Origin: Tetranychus cinnabarinus
Lineage: Eukaryota; Arthropoda; Arachnida; Trombidiformes; Tetranychidae
Assembly: GCA_022266195.1 (NCBI GenBank)
Contig: WHVY01000001.1
Span: 16,430,001 to 16,494,000, forward strand
DNA: 64,000 bases
Direction: 5' to 3'
Within the stretch, counting starts at the first letter, position 1. Every line of letters starts with the position of its first letter. The position numbers were made by a program, and so were the translations under genes. The notes below the pieces were generated by a model. The model saw nothing but the letters and a program-made list of their open reading frames with translations. It searched no databases and was not told the origin of the DNA. Below are positions 1 to 10,891 of the stretch, in pieces.

Positions 1-1266
1 ACTATACACTTTATAACAGACAATAAAATTCCTTACATTTCAGATCATCTAGATTGTTAGTTGAATAAAAATCAGAATAACAAACAAATTATCAAAGTCT
101 GTTGTTATCCATAGTTTGTAATTAAATTAAGAGATGGCGCTTTGTTTAACCCAAAATTACGATTTGGATTTTTTTGAATTAACAATTAACTCTTGTCCGA
201 ATGTCTATTGATTTAACTTTTTCAATCATTACAATGATGTTAATATCATATTTTTAGATTATCTAATTGCGGTCTTATATTTTCAGCTTTTATTAAATCC
301 GGTTACATCCAAATCAAACGTGTATTATTGATTAAAGCTGCTTCAATGACTTTTGATCAACCTCAACTCTTGTTTATAAGATTTCAATTATTATTATTAT
401 TTGCACAAACAATTATTTGTCATTACTAATTGATCAGATATGGCTGTCTTTTGAGACTGATTATTGAGACTTGATTATTTTCAAATATCTAATTAAAACA
501 ATCACAAGTTCAAGATAGAGAGTTCATTAAAATGTTCAATTATACGGTGTATTGACTGGGAAAGGTTTGCAACCTTTGATTGCTTTTATCACTCAACTTT
601 TTCTGGATCAATTTAAAGATTTGTTCAACTTTTCATTTCAATTGAAATCATTATTCCTTCACAAAATTCATTGGTAAATTCATGAATAAAATGAGCTACA
701 ATAATAGTAAAATATTGAACACAATGGAAATATTTTATGACAAATTCACATCTTAACCAAATGTGAAAACATAAAATTATAATCATTGTTATGTCATATT
801 GTTTGGTTATGATTGAATCCGTGATGAGAGACTGACTGAAAAATTACAAGCGATTGATTGTTATCAGACCATTATTTTGAAGAAGCTCAATTAAAAATAG
901 ATTGCAATTTTATCGGTTAACCATCTTCTCAATATTGTAATAACATTGGCCTTAATATTGGCATTATTGCTAATGATCATAATTTTTCCTTAATGAGTGA
1001 CTGATTAAGAAGACATATCAACCAGCGTTTTCTTTGTTATCTAGCCTTTTATTCATTTAATTTAATATACTTCCTCTCATGAATTGAAGTAGCATTCAAT
1101 ATGAAATGTGTTGCGTTCATTAAAATAGACGATCACAATCAACAGTAAATTCAATTGTTGATCAGAAACCAAGTTGATTAGGAATCAATAAATCAGCCTG
1201 CCATTTACGTCTTTATTGTGATCAACATCATTTACTTTGGCTTACTCAAGCTGTAAGACAAAAGCA
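1..1266. other. Intergenic DNA, 5' flank of the first gene
   Basis: AT-rich sequence without an open reading frame worth reporting on either strand. It contains many TGATCAA-like and TTAATTG-like words typical of this genome's background. The last few hundred bases presumably hold the promoter and 5' UTR of the membrane-protein gene starting at 1267, but I see no clear TATA box or initiator. Confidence 0.5.
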
Positions 1267-1824
1267 ATGGCTTCCTCACTTTACATTCAATGTATTGTCG
1301 CTTTTCTGGTTGCTTATGGTGTCAATTGTGCCCATTTGAGTGTTAATGAAACCAATTCCAGTGCCAAAGATAATGAAATACTTTCTGATTTTGAACAAAT
1401 ATCCTTTGAAATATTTGAAGATTTTATCCGATCCACAATGAAACCAGGTGAATATGGTTCCCTTTGCCGCAAGAAGATCATTGAGCAAACAAGATATTGT
1501 TACGATGAGAATAAATCATCAAAGGAAACAATGGATTTCTTTTGTTCATCTAACTGTGATATAATCAATTGTATCCAGAATAAGGTTGAAAGATTCTGTT
1601 CACTGCAAGCCAAAAGGATTTACAGTCAACAGCGAGATGAATTTTATTCAACAATCAGTGAGAAAAAGTGCCTTGGTGAGTTTGAAATTTGTAAAGAATC
1701 CAGTTTCTTTAGTTCAGCTTTGGGCATTGGTGTGACAATCACAGTGATTACCGGTTCTATTGCCATCATCTGTTTGATTGGCGCCTTTTTTGGGTATCGT
1801 TATCGCATGAAGAGAGAAAATTAA
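1267..1824 (+). CDS. Small secreted/single-pass membrane protein, Cys-rich ectodomain, unrecognised
   Basis: A 185-residue uninterrupted reading frame. I start it at the ATG at 1267 because a hydrophobic signal peptide (MASSLYIQCIVAFLVAYG) follows directly; an in-frame TTG upstream at 1237 is not a plausible animal start. The ectodomain has about nine cysteines, including a cluster around CSSNCDIINC, and possible N-glycosylation sites (NET, NSS, NKS). Near the C-terminus a hydrophobic segment of about 23 residues (from ALGIGVTITVITG) is followed by the basic tail YRYRMKREN, as expected for a type I membrane protein with a very short cytoplasmic tail. I do not recognise a family. No intron is needed. 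The protein-like composition and signal peptide/anchor architecture make it a credible gene of unknown function. Confidence 0.72.
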   Translation: MASSLYIQCIVAFLVAYGVNCAHLSVNETNSSAKDNEILSDFEQISFEIFEDFIRSTMKPGEYGSLCRKKIIEQTRYCYDENKSSKETMDFFCSSNCDIINCIQNKVERFCSLQAKRIYSQQRDEFYSTISEKKCLGEFEICKESSFFSSALGIGVTITVITGSIAIICLIGAFFGYRYRMKREN

Positions 1825-1914
1825 ATAACCGTTTAAATTGCGCCAAGTTGAACACGGAAAGATGATCAATCCAAACCAGCAATTGCATTTCCAACTGTAA
1901 TATTCATCCCTTGT

Positions 1915-2157
1915 CTATAATGTATCTCTTGTATCCGTTTTATTCAGAATGTTTTTCATTCGTTGATCTTTGATCAAAGCCTTTTCCATTTGTAACAATA
2001 AATTTACTTTTAATTTAATTCCAAGTCCACCAAACATCCAATCAATCATATCATCGAATGGTAAACCGAAACACACAAGACGACTCCATTCCACAAGACA
2101 GCTAAGAAATGATTGAACATAGGTGAAGATTGAAGATACAGTCACAGGAGTGGCCAC
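1915..2157 (-). CDS. Possible terminal exon of an unrecognised gene
   Basis: An 80-codon open stretch on the minus strand, convergent with the gene ending at 1824. It has no ATG at its head (it opens at a GTG) but is preceded by an AACAG that could be a splice acceptor, so it would be a terminal exon. The peptide looks protein-like (FTYVQSFLSCLVEWSRLVCFG, then a basic C-terminal part). I could not find a convincing upstream exon in the repeat-derived sequence at 2.2-2.7 kb. It may be spurious. Confidence 0.2.
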   Translation of the reverse strand: MATPVTVSSIFTYVQSFLSCLVEWSRLVCFGLPFDDMIDWMFGGLGIKLKVNLLLQMEKALIKDQRMKNILNKTDTRDTL

Positions 2158-3040
2158 TGTTGATTAGTCAATAAAATCACCATCTAAATGAGAAATAGAA
2201 ATTAAATTAATTGTTAATAAACTGTAAACTTAAAAATAAACACTTAAGAAACCGTTAAATATCACAGCTTGAAAGCAAACCGGTAATATTAACGGTTAAT
2301 GCGGAGTTTTCTCGTGTGGTTACTTTTTGTTTCAACAAAAGGGTGAATAAGGGTTAATATTTTGATCCATGCCGAGATCCTTATCCTTTTGTTTCTTATC
2401 ATTCATAATTCAGTTCGATGAATACAATTTGAATAAGTAACGGGGTGTTTAGGTTTGATTGTCTTCTTAGTCCAGTTCGAAGTGAATCTAGTGTTTTTGT
2501 TTACAAGGTGAGTTGAATCGATGTCAAATAACCATTTCTTGGTGAGTATATCAATAATAGCGTGTTTTGATGTTTGAATAGGATCAAGATATCAATAAAC
2601 TCTGAAATTTTTTTCAGTTACAGTAAAGTTACAAAGCAATCCATTTGTAACTCTTTGATATATTTAACAATTGTTATAGTCATTTTCAATCATTAATCAG
2701 TTGATCAGGTAAGCTGCCACTAATTAGTCAATTGTTAATCAATAAACTGTTTACACTGGGTAAGTCAGCAGCAGCTATGATACAAAAAACCAATTTTTAT
2801 AACTTCTATACTCGTTAATGTTAAAATTAAATCGCTTAAATTAATTTTTCAAAAAAGTGGATTCCAAATTTAAATTATACATGCCAGAAATCTAGGATTT
2901 AAAGGATGTTTGAATATTATATTCACTGATATTTCTCTGTGCGTAACAGTGAAACTTAAAAATTAGACAACTAGAAGTGTGCTTTGATCTAGCCATATAA
3001 TTGAAGCTTGGGATTGAATCGACAAAGGTTACGTTTGTGC

Positions 3041-3201
3041 TTGCCCACGGAATTGATTACAGAATACAGTTTCACCGGTAGCAGCATCGTTCAGAAAGTA
3101 GCGAGCTGAAGTGGCCAAATTAGGAGGTGCAACATCTTACTCTTTGATCTCACCATCAAAAGCGGTAGCAATAAGAGCTAAAATAATTAAACCTCGGATC
3201 A
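3041..3201 (-). pseudogene. Internally deleted relic of an ML-domain gene
   Basis: On the minus strand this begins with the signal-peptide region of the neighbouring ML genes, but the start codon is changed (CTG where the others have ATG, near 3201). After about 45 bases it jumps, without the intron or the first half of exon 2, straight into the sequence encoding the C-terminal third (APPNFATS-like, then the FLNDAATGETVFCNQF-like end). The donor splice site, the intron and four of the six conserved cysteine codons are missing. It cannot encode a folded ML domain and is a decayed fourth copy of the array. Confidence 0.8.
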
Positions 3202-3273
3202 GTTTAAATCAATTGTTGATCACGTAAAATCGATATGACAAGTGCAGGTTTCGTGTACTCATTTAAATAATCT

Positions 3274-3290
3274 CTGTAACAATTAAAGAG
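3274..3290 (-). promoter_or_regulatory. Conserved 17-bp upstream block, relic copy
   Basis: Same 17 bp (CTCTTTAATTGTTACAG on the minus strand) as upstream of the three intact ML genes, here about 73 bp upstream of the dead start codon. It is retained although the gene body is deleted. Confidence 0.45.
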
Positions 3291-4157
3291 ATGAAATCAA
3301 ACAAATGTGAAATAATCTTAATCTTTATCATCATTATACAATTAAAATCAATAACAAACTCATTGTTGTATTTAGATTCAACTGGCTGAATCATCTTCAT
3401 CACTGATGAATCCTTTTGCAATTAAGGTCCGCTATTAATGCATCCATCAAGTAAATGATCAGAAAATACAATAGAAGTTTCAAATTTTTCCCAATAGATT
3501 CAAGTTGAATACCCATAGCTTTAATCAAACTCCAAAAGGTTAGGCAAAAGTAACGAAAATACGCTCTAATGTGAGTGCCATTACCAGTTTTTGGTTTAAG
3601 CCCCTCGACTCCAAATAAAGATGTCCCAACAAAAACACGTCATTCATTTATGATGGCCATTTGTTGGTAAGAAATCGGTGATATTAAGATGATAGTAAGA
3701 TACCTGCTAATTCAGCAATAATCTCAATTCCATTTTTTTCTGATAATTTTTAATACAATTCTCTCTGAAAAATACTGGTGTTACTGTTCAGTTCGTAATC
3801 CTTGTAATGCTACACAATTTGTGGTCTCCAATAAATTGCAGATAGCACAATATTTTGAAAATAGTCACCGATTTATTGCCAATTAATTGCTATAGATTTG
3901 AATTTAGCATGTTCAGATGCAATGATTAACAAGTTATTGATAAAATATTACGATTTATATGTTTTCCATCAGTAATTACGGTAAACCTTAACCCGAGACC
4001 GTAACTATTATATTTATCAATCTATAATAACCAATTCAAGTCGAGTTGAATCGATATCAAATAACCATTTTTTGATGAATAATAAAATAATACTCATTTA
4101 TTAATTTTCAATTTTAGAAAATTGACCAATTTAGGGAAGTACATGATATTTAGATAT

Positions 4158-4691
4158 TCAGGCAACTTTAACACGGAATTGATTACAGAATACAGTTTCA
4201 CCGTTAGCAGCATTGTTAAGAAAGTAACGAACTGAAGTGGCAAAATTAGGAGGTGCAACATCAGGAATGGTCATTTTTGACTGGTAAGTGTAGCTTTTAC
4301 CAGCTACAAGAGGACAATCGATTCCTTGACTGCATACTTGTTTAGGTGCACCAGGCCATGTAACCCAGACACCAAAAACTTTAGCTTTGATTAAGACAGA
4401 CAGATCATCAGCATTTACAGGTGAATCAAAGTTGAAAGTGAAATCATATGTTTTTCCTCTTTCCACCGTACATGGAGCTTCATCACATCCAGCTACTTCA
4501 AAGCTTGTTGGAGGATTGATATCATCAACTAAATAAGCAAATTAATAATGAAAGTTGATTAATAGCCTAAAAAATTGCTACTTTGAGAATTGAAAACACA
4601 TTAAATTTGTTTACTCACCACAGTCGTTGAAGTCTATCTCACCAGCAAAAGCGGTAGCAATAAGAGCTAAAATCACTAAACCTCGGATCAT
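4158..4691 (-). CDS. ML-domain (MD-2/NPC2/group 2 allergen-like) secreted lipid-binding protein, copy A
   Basis: Two exons: 4619-4691 (ATG at 4691, signal peptide MIRGLVILALIATAFA, ends in phase 1 at a GTGAGT donor) and 4158-4528 (acceptor TTTAG, stop at 4158), with a 90-bp intron. The product is 147 residues, normal for the ML family. Six cysteines at about 24, 39, 44, 90, 96 and 139 follow the ML/NPC2/Der p 2 layout: an outer pair, a C-x4-C hairpin and a C-x5-C hairpin. The family folds as a two-sheet immunoglobulin-like sandwich that binds lipids or sterols outside cells. Substrate is unknown here. It is one of three intact tandem paralogues transcribed in the same direction, with a TATTTAAT box about 70 bp and a conserved 17-bp block about 83 bp upstream of the ATG. 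Confidence 0.9.
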
Positions 4692-4761
4692 TTTTAATCA
4701 ATTGTTGGTTTATTAATATGCAAGTAAAGTAATTATGACTCGTCCATGTGCCATTCATTCA

Positions 4762-4769
4762 ATTAAATA
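4762..4769 (-). promoter_or_regulatory. TATA-like box of ML gene A
   Basis: TATTTAAT on the minus strand, about 71 bp upstream of the ATG at 4691, at the same relative place as TATTTAAA in the other two intact copies. A start site about 30 bp downstream would leave a 5' UTR of roughly 40 nt. Confidence 0.45.
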
Positions 4770-4773
4770 CTTT

Positions 4774-4790
4774 CTGTAACAATTAAAGAG
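4774..4790 (-). promoter_or_regulatory. Conserved 17-bp upstream block of ML gene A
   Basis: CTCTTTAATTGTTACAG on the minus strand, identical in all four copies of the array and just upstream of the TATA-like box. It could be a proximal promoter element. Because it is a pyrimidine-rich run ending in CAG, it could instead be a 3' splice site of a 5' UTR intron. Confidence 0.45.
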
Positions 4791-5810
4791 ATTAAATCAA
4801 AACAGTGTGAAATGATCTTAATCTTTACTTTATCCCAATCTTTCAATCAAAATCAATCACAAACTCATTGTTGTATTTAGATTCGATTGGCTCATCACCG
4901 ATGAATCATCGTAAATCCTATTACAATCAAGATCGGATATTAATGCATCCATCAAGTAATAAATGATCAGAAAATACAATGGAAGTTTCAAAATTTTCAT
5001 TGTACACTCAATTCAGAAAGTTTAGAGATCGAACTTAATTGTTGATAACTGTATATTACACAAGTTATATATTAAAAATGAAGCTCAAAATGGTTCAGGA
5101 AAAGAAGGAACGTGAATCAGTAATGCATCATGTTGAACGAATCACATGTACAAACATTACCAGTGCCTCGGTTGCTTGTTTAATCCCATCGACTTCAAAT
5201 AAAAATATCTCGCACAAACACACATTCATTTATAAACACTCATCACAGTCAAGTTACGAAGAGACTGAAATTGGAGATGAATATTTCTTGATATGAAATA
5301 AGTGATATCTAAGATGATAATAAGATACATGTTAATTCATTAATAATGTCAGTTCCATCTCGCTAGGAAAAAAGTCCAATAATTATTAAGTCCAGCTCGT
5401 AATCCTTTTAACAATAAACCCCTTGTAACCTCTAATAAATTATAAATATCGCAATATCATAAACATATTCAACGATTTATCACGATTCTTGTTATATTTT
5501 CAATTTAACATGTTTTAGAGATGTTCAATAAGTTAACGATAAAATGATACGATCTATAAGATTCCCATCCTAAATTACAGAAAAGCATAACCCGAAATCA
5601 TAAGTTTGTACATTTATAATAACATTAAAGATCTTAATGTTACAACTTTATAACCAAATATTTGTGTTGTTGAAGAAATCAGTTTATGATTAGCATTTTC
5701 ACAGCACAGCTTTTTTCAGCGAAACAGAGAAACTTAAAAATTAGACAATAAGAAAAGTGCTTTAATCTAGCAAATTTTACGAACTTGGGAATTACAGGAT
5801 ATTTGGATAT

Positions 5811-6331
5811 TCAGGCAACTTTAACACGGAATCGATTACAGAATACGGTTTCACTGGTAGCAGGATTATTCAGGGTGTATTGAACTGTAACAGGTATAGA
5901 AGGGGCAATATCAGGAATGGTCATTTCTGACTGGTAAGTGTAGCTTTTGCCAGCTACAAGAGGACAATCAATTCCTTGACCACATACTTGTTTAGGTGCA
6001 CCAGGCCATGGAATCCAGATACCAAAAACATTGGCTTTGATTGAGACGGACAGATTATCAGCAGCTACAGGTGAATCAAAGTTGAAGGTAAAGTCAAATT
6101 TTTTTCCTCTTTGCACTACACACGGAGCTTTATCACATCCAGCTACTTCAAAGCTTGTCGGAGGATTGATTCCTTCGCCTAATTAAGAAAAATAATAATG
6201 AAAGTTGATTAATAACCTAAAATTATGATTGAAAAAATCTTATAATTTGTTTACTTACCACAGTTCTTGAAGTCTATCTCACCAGCAAAAGCGGTAGCAA
6301 TAAGAGTTAAAATCACTAAATCTCGGATCAT
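5811..6331 (-). CDS. ML-domain secreted lipid-binding protein, copy B
   Basis: Two exons: 6259-6331 (ATG at 6331; signal peptide MIRDLVILTLIATAFA; phase-1 donor GTAAGT) and 5811-6178 (acceptor TTTAG), with a 79-bp intron. The product is 146 residues. The six cysteines of copy A are conserved in place (first C24, then the VAGCDKAPC hairpin, the QVCGQGIDC hairpin and the FCNRF cysteine). Differences from copy A are spread along the protein and the reading frame is intact, consistent with a functional diverged paralogue. The signal peptide has an Asp at position 4 in place of Gly, but the hydrophobic core is kept. Expected to be secreted and to bind lipid; ligand unknown. Confidence 0.9.
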
Positions 6332-6401
6332 TTTAAATCAGTTGTTGGTTTATTAATATGCACGTAAAATCATTATGACTCGTCCTGTTGTCATACATTC
6401 A

Positions 6402-6409
6402 TTTAAATA
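6402..6409 (-). promoter_or_regulatory. TATA-like box of ML gene B
   Basis: TATTTAAA on the minus strand, about 71 bp upstream of the ATG at 6331, in the same register as in copies A and C. Confidence 0.45.
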
Positions 6410-6414
6410 CTTTT

Positions 6415-6431
6415 CTGTAACAATTAAAGAG
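6415..6431 (-). promoter_or_regulatory. Conserved 17-bp upstream block of ML gene B
   Basis: Identical to the block at 4774-4790. Its distance to the ATG is 84 bp, against 83 bp for copy A and 78 bp for copy C. Confidence 0.45.
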
Positions 6432-7802
6432 GTAAAATCAAATCAGTGCGAAATAATCTCAATCTTAAATGTTACTTTTCTATCAAATACATGTGCATCA
6501 CATGTATCTAATGACAAAAACAAACATTGTTGTTGTATTTTAACTTCGACTGGCTCATAAGAAAGTCTGTTACAATTTAGATCACATACTAATGCATCCA
6601 TCAGGCAAATGATCAACAAATACAATGTACAATTAAAGTTGCAAATTTTTCTTACAATTTCTATTATCGTAATGCTAAACCTGATGTGCATGATTAGTGA
6701 ATAGATTGATCGTCTAAATAAAACACTTAAAAAGTCCTTAAATATCAGCAAAACCGGTAACAATAAAGATTTATGCAGATACTTTTTGTTTCAACTTTAT
6801 TGTCATCATTGTTAAAATTTTCAAATAAATTAGGATCAATACGAAAATCTGGACCAGCTATCCATGTCACTGTGTGATTAATCATGTAATGATAATAGTT
6901 GTTTTCATCAAAATTGGCATAAATACAATTTATTTTGATTAAATTGAGCTCATTTGTTTGGTTCAAAATACTGTTGGCTTTGATAATCATTGAATACACA
7001 GTTGAATTACTTACCAATTAGATTTTTCTGGTCAATTATATTGTTATCGTTATGATTAGTTTCTTGTTTCAATGTCAACAATTAAGCACATTTTTGACAA
7101 GTCAAACCGAGCAAATGTCACATTCTGATGCACTTTTGATTTTTTTCATCAAGCCATATTGAGCTGCCAAAAATGTGAAGCTCGGATTCAGAAAAGTTTT
7201 TTGATTCTATGCTGAAGATGGGTTTGCATTGAGGCAAACGCAAAGGGCGCTCATGACTCAGTGCAGATTATGACCTGACTCTGAAACCATAACGAGGATT
7301 CACGATAATTTTCATACATATGGAAGAGTAAATCTTCCTCGTGATGACAGTGAAATTGCCTGTGTGTAATGGTATGGCCATTCAACGTGTTTGAGAATCC
7401 AATTGGCAGTAGCAATGATATAAAAAACCAATTTTAAATACTCATAACCTTAATTTCACCATAATGTTAAACTTGACTAACATTATATTACATTGTATAA
7501 CTCTAGTTGGTTAAAACAATTTTTTCAGCGTAAGAGTACAACTATGAAATAAACTAGAAGTGTGCTTTAATCAAACCTGACAATTGATTAAAAAAGGTTA
7601 CGTTACTAAAAGGATAATTACTTAACAATTTACTTGCTATTACAAAAGCACTTTATAGACTTGTCTCACTGTTACCTAGGCACAGTTATCAATACAGAAT
7701 GCACTGACTGAACGCTTGGTTGCTTTTTAAATACTCATAGTTTATTTAATACGAATTTTTAGGAAATCCACCAGTCTACAGAATAACAGTAAGTTCAGAA
7801 AT

Positions 7803-8335
7803 TCAAGCAACTTTAACACCGAATCGGTTACAGAATACAGTTTCACTGGCAGTATTGGCGAGGGTGTATTGAACTGTAGTGGATATTGAAGGTGCAACAT
7901 CAGGAATGGTCATTTTTGATTGGTAGGTGTAGCTTTTACCAGATGCAAGAGGACAAGAGATTCCTTGGCCACATACTTGTTTAGGTGCACCAGGCCATGG
8001 AATCCAAACACCGAAAACTTTAGCTTTAATTGCGACAGACAGATCATCAGCATTTACAGGTGCATCAAAGTTGAAGGTAAAATCATATGTTTTTCCTCTT
8101 TCCACCGTACATGGAGCTTCATCACATCCAGCGACTTCAAAGCTTGTTGGAGAATTGATTCCATCACCTAATTAAGAAAAATAATAATCAAAGTTGATTA
8201 ATAACCTAAAATTGTAACTTTGAGAATTGAAAACACAAACACATTAAAATTTGTTTACTCACCACAGTCGTTGAAGTCTATCTCACCAGCAAAAGCGGTA
8301 GCAATAAGAGCTAAAATCACTAAACCTCGGATCAT
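7803..8335 (-). CDS. ML-domain secreted lipid-binding protein, copy C
   Basis: Two exons: 8263-8335 (ATG at 8335; signal peptide MIRGLVILALIATAFA, identical to copy A; phase-1 donor GTGAGT) and 7803-8167 (acceptor ATTAG), with a 95-bp intron. The product is 145 residues with the six conserved cysteines. Exon 1 is nearly identical to copy A while exon 2 shares some replacements with copy B (IPWPGAP, QYTL), which suggests either gene conversion or a mosaic origin by unequal exchange. Family role: extracellular lipid/sterol binding, as for MD-2, NPC2 and mite group 2 allergens. The exact function is not inferable from sequence. Confidence 0.9.
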
Positions 8336-8399
8336 TTTTAATCAATTGTTGTGTTGATCACGTAAAATCAATATGACAAGTCCAGGTGTCACTCATTCA

Positions 8400-8407
8400 T
8401 TTAAATA
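8400..8407 (-). promoter_or_regulatory. TATA-like box of ML gene C
   Basis: TATTTAAA on the minus strand, 65-72 bp upstream of the ATG at 8335, matching the position in copies A and B. Confidence 0.45.
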
Positions 8408-8412
8408 CTTTT

Positions 8413-8429
8413 CTGTAACAATTAAAGAG
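8413..8429 (-). promoter_or_regulatory. Conserved 17-bp upstream block of ML gene C
   Basis: Identical to the blocks upstream of the other ML copies; lies directly upstream of the TATA-like box. Confidence 0.45.
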
Positions 8430-8639
8430 ATAAAATCAAAGCTATGTGAAATAATCTTAATCTTTACTTTATCACAATTATTCAATCAAAAACAATTACA
8501 AACACATTGTTGTATTTAGATTTGACTGACTCATCAGAAATCCTTTTACAATTCAGATCAGCTCCTAATACATCCATCAAGTAAATGATTACAAAATACA
8601 ATGAAAGTTGCAAATTTTCCCTAAAAAATTTAATGTTGA

Positions 8640-10360
8640 GTACTCATGTACCTTTCAGAACAATTACCGTTTCAATGTAAACGTCGATTCTGATCAAATA
8701 AATAATCTTGCTCATTTCATTTCAAAATGGTTCAAGTCAATTTTCAAGTAACACCACAATAAATCTATGAAATGAAATGCCATTATCCTGAAGCTAACTC
8801 ACAATGAAGTCACTAACACCCAAGTCATCTGAATAAGAGTTAATATTTTTACCATAAAACAATTAGGTTCTATGAGTATTGAATTGTCTCTAAATGTTAG
8901 TAAATTAAAGACAATTCAAAACAGAATCAAAAGCAATTTTTTACATGCAAAGTATTGTGATACAAAACAAAATGAGTGAAAAGAGGCTCATCGCAATTAC
9001 AATTGTAGTAATCTATTGAAAATTTACTCGCATAAATTGTACTTAACTAGGCTAACTGATTTCTCATGAATTTTAAGCATATAAAAACAATTACTGCTAT
9101 TGTATTTGATCAAGATTTGATTGGAAACAATTGTGAATCAATTGTAAAACACAGGCCGAAGAGGCTGGGCTGCTTATTCATCTATTGATCTAGAGTCTCT
9201 AATCTAGACCAACTGTTAGATAGTTTCCTCAGCTAATTGGTTAACAATTGGAAAAATAATTTAGCATTTAATAATCTTTGATCATTTGAACTCAATCTTC
9301 ATCCTGTTATCCTTTCAACTCAATACTTTTGGATATCAACATTTGTTTAGTACAATCTATCGGAATTGATCATCTAACTTGTTACAACAATTACTGTTTA
9401 CAATTTATTATTTTCAGCAAATCATTAAATAATCTCAAAATATCCAATTATCATAAGAAGGGTCGGAAGAATGGTTAAATCATCCTTGATTGTAGTTATT
9501 GCTTAAGAGCTTATAACTATTAAGATGAATTGCCACTTGCCGTGTGACTTGTTATTCAGATTATTGGTTTAATTATAACTTATATCTCGCCTTTGATTAA
9601 CTTTGACTACATAGATTCACTCGAAGATACTGATTATCATAATAATTAACCATCGACAAGATTAAAGGCGACAATAACAATCAATATTTCCACTTAATTG
9701 AAAGTTAAAGCTTATTTTATTATCACTTGAATCATTGAATATTAATAAATGTTTTGACTCGTTCACAGCTTCAAGCTAATATTACTTTCAATTAAATAAT
9801 CAACCTAATACATAATTTGTTTGCTAATGATTACATTTCCCTTTCAATTAATTAATACAGAATGGAGTAAGATAAATTACATTTATTAAATATCTTGAGC
9901 ATTCAATTGATTGATCTAGAGCTAATAATGAACAATTTGTGATTTTCATTTCATCCTTTTTCTTGCCATTTGAAAGTTGGTTTGAAAATTTGGTTCAAAA
10001 TCAAAAGTGATTGTCAACTGGTAAATCAGGTTTCCTGTTGATTAACCCAACTTTGGTTTCTTATTCTTGCCTTCTTGACTCTCCTCCATATCCTAACCAT
10101 TAAGTAACCAGCACTCCGTAAATTGTAATTAGCAACGTTGCAAAACAGCTTTTTGTACATGTTTTCAGGACGCCCTTTTGATGAACAAAAGGGCTCAACA
10201 ATCACAAGATTCACAAGCTAATTGACATCAATTAAAACTAGAGAAAATGTTCATTAATCAGAGTAATGTAAGCATAAGGTAGAATGAATATGATAATGAT
10301 TATGTTGGTGAATCAGCCATGATAGCTTGATGATTGGGATTTGTGGACTTGTCAGGTTTT
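8640..10360. other. Intergenic DNA with one perfect hairpin
   Basis: No supported gene. A perfect 9-bp inverted repeat (GCCCTTTTG/CAAAAGGGC with a 5-nt loop) lies at 10172-10194. The remainder is AT-rich sequence with short chance reading frames. Confidence 0.4.
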
Positions 10361-10365
10361 ACATT

Positions 10366-10891
10366 TTAACACGTATGAGCGTCAATGAATGCTTCGTAAT
10401 TTTTAAACATCGGCTCCCATGGATTCACTTTTGATTGGTGTTTTAATGTAGATATTGATGATGACTGGGAAGCTGAGTATTTTACTGGAGAAACAGTTTC
10501 TATCGATGATTTTTCCAAAATTACGTCCATTTTATGACAATTTGTACCTTCGATGAATGGTTCTCGGCTGGAATTAAATGAAACAACAAAAACAAGATTA
10601 AATACGTTTCTTCAAGTTTGAAAATCAATTTTAATCGATGCTTACCTATGATGAAGATTTGATAGAATCAAAACTTGGCTCTTGGCTAAAGGCATTTAAA
10701 ATGAAATGTTTTTCAGGCTGTTTTCAACTGTTTTGAACAATGAAGCTATCAACTATGAAATTGGTCGATTCAATGTAATCCAGAAAAATTGGTTTGCCAG
10801 TTAATCAGTGAACTTGTTTCATCTGCTATGTTAGTGATTTTCAGTAAATTTTCCTGTTGTTTTGAAGCAAATCCTTGAGTAAAAGGGTAAC
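10366..10891 (-). CDS. Probable 3' end of a multi-exon gene, unrecognised
   Basis: The best exon is 10366-10567. After a TTTAATTCCAG acceptor, 66 codons stay open and end at TAA; the peptide is strongly protein-like (starts REPFIEGTNCHKMD, contains a Ser-rich middle and NPWEPMFKNYEAFIDAHTC at the end). Directly upstream lies a 78-bp interval bounded by a strong GTAAGC donor (exon 10646-10685, acceptor CTTTAG). Further up, an open stretch beginning at 10891 after ACCTTTCAG reads YPFTQGFASKQQENLLKITN before a TGA. The middle and last exons join in phase in a frame open throughout; the join to the 10891 exon is unresolved. No family recognised. An ATG inside the last exon (at MDVILEKS) would also give a 54-codon ORF. 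Confidence 0.35.

Larger units (their letters stand above)
2400..8640. repeat. Tandem segmental duplication array carrying ML-domain genes
   Basis: Four recognisable copies of a unit of roughly 1.5-2 kb are arranged head to tail. First-exon positions are near 3200 (relic), 4691, 6331 and 8335, all on the minus strand. Similarity extends outside the genes: the 5' flank with TTTAAATA and CTGTAACAATTAAAGAG recurs in all four copies. Further upstream, a stretch containing ATCGACTTCAAATAAA-like sequence recurs near 3605 and 5187. A downstream stretch with AGAAGTGTGCTTTAATC-like sequence recurs near 2970, 5750 and 7557. Additional unit fragments without a gene lie near 2490 and 4040 (GAGTTGAATCGAT(G/A)TCAAATAACC). 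The array evidently grew by unequal crossing-over and is now diverging. Confidence 0.8.
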
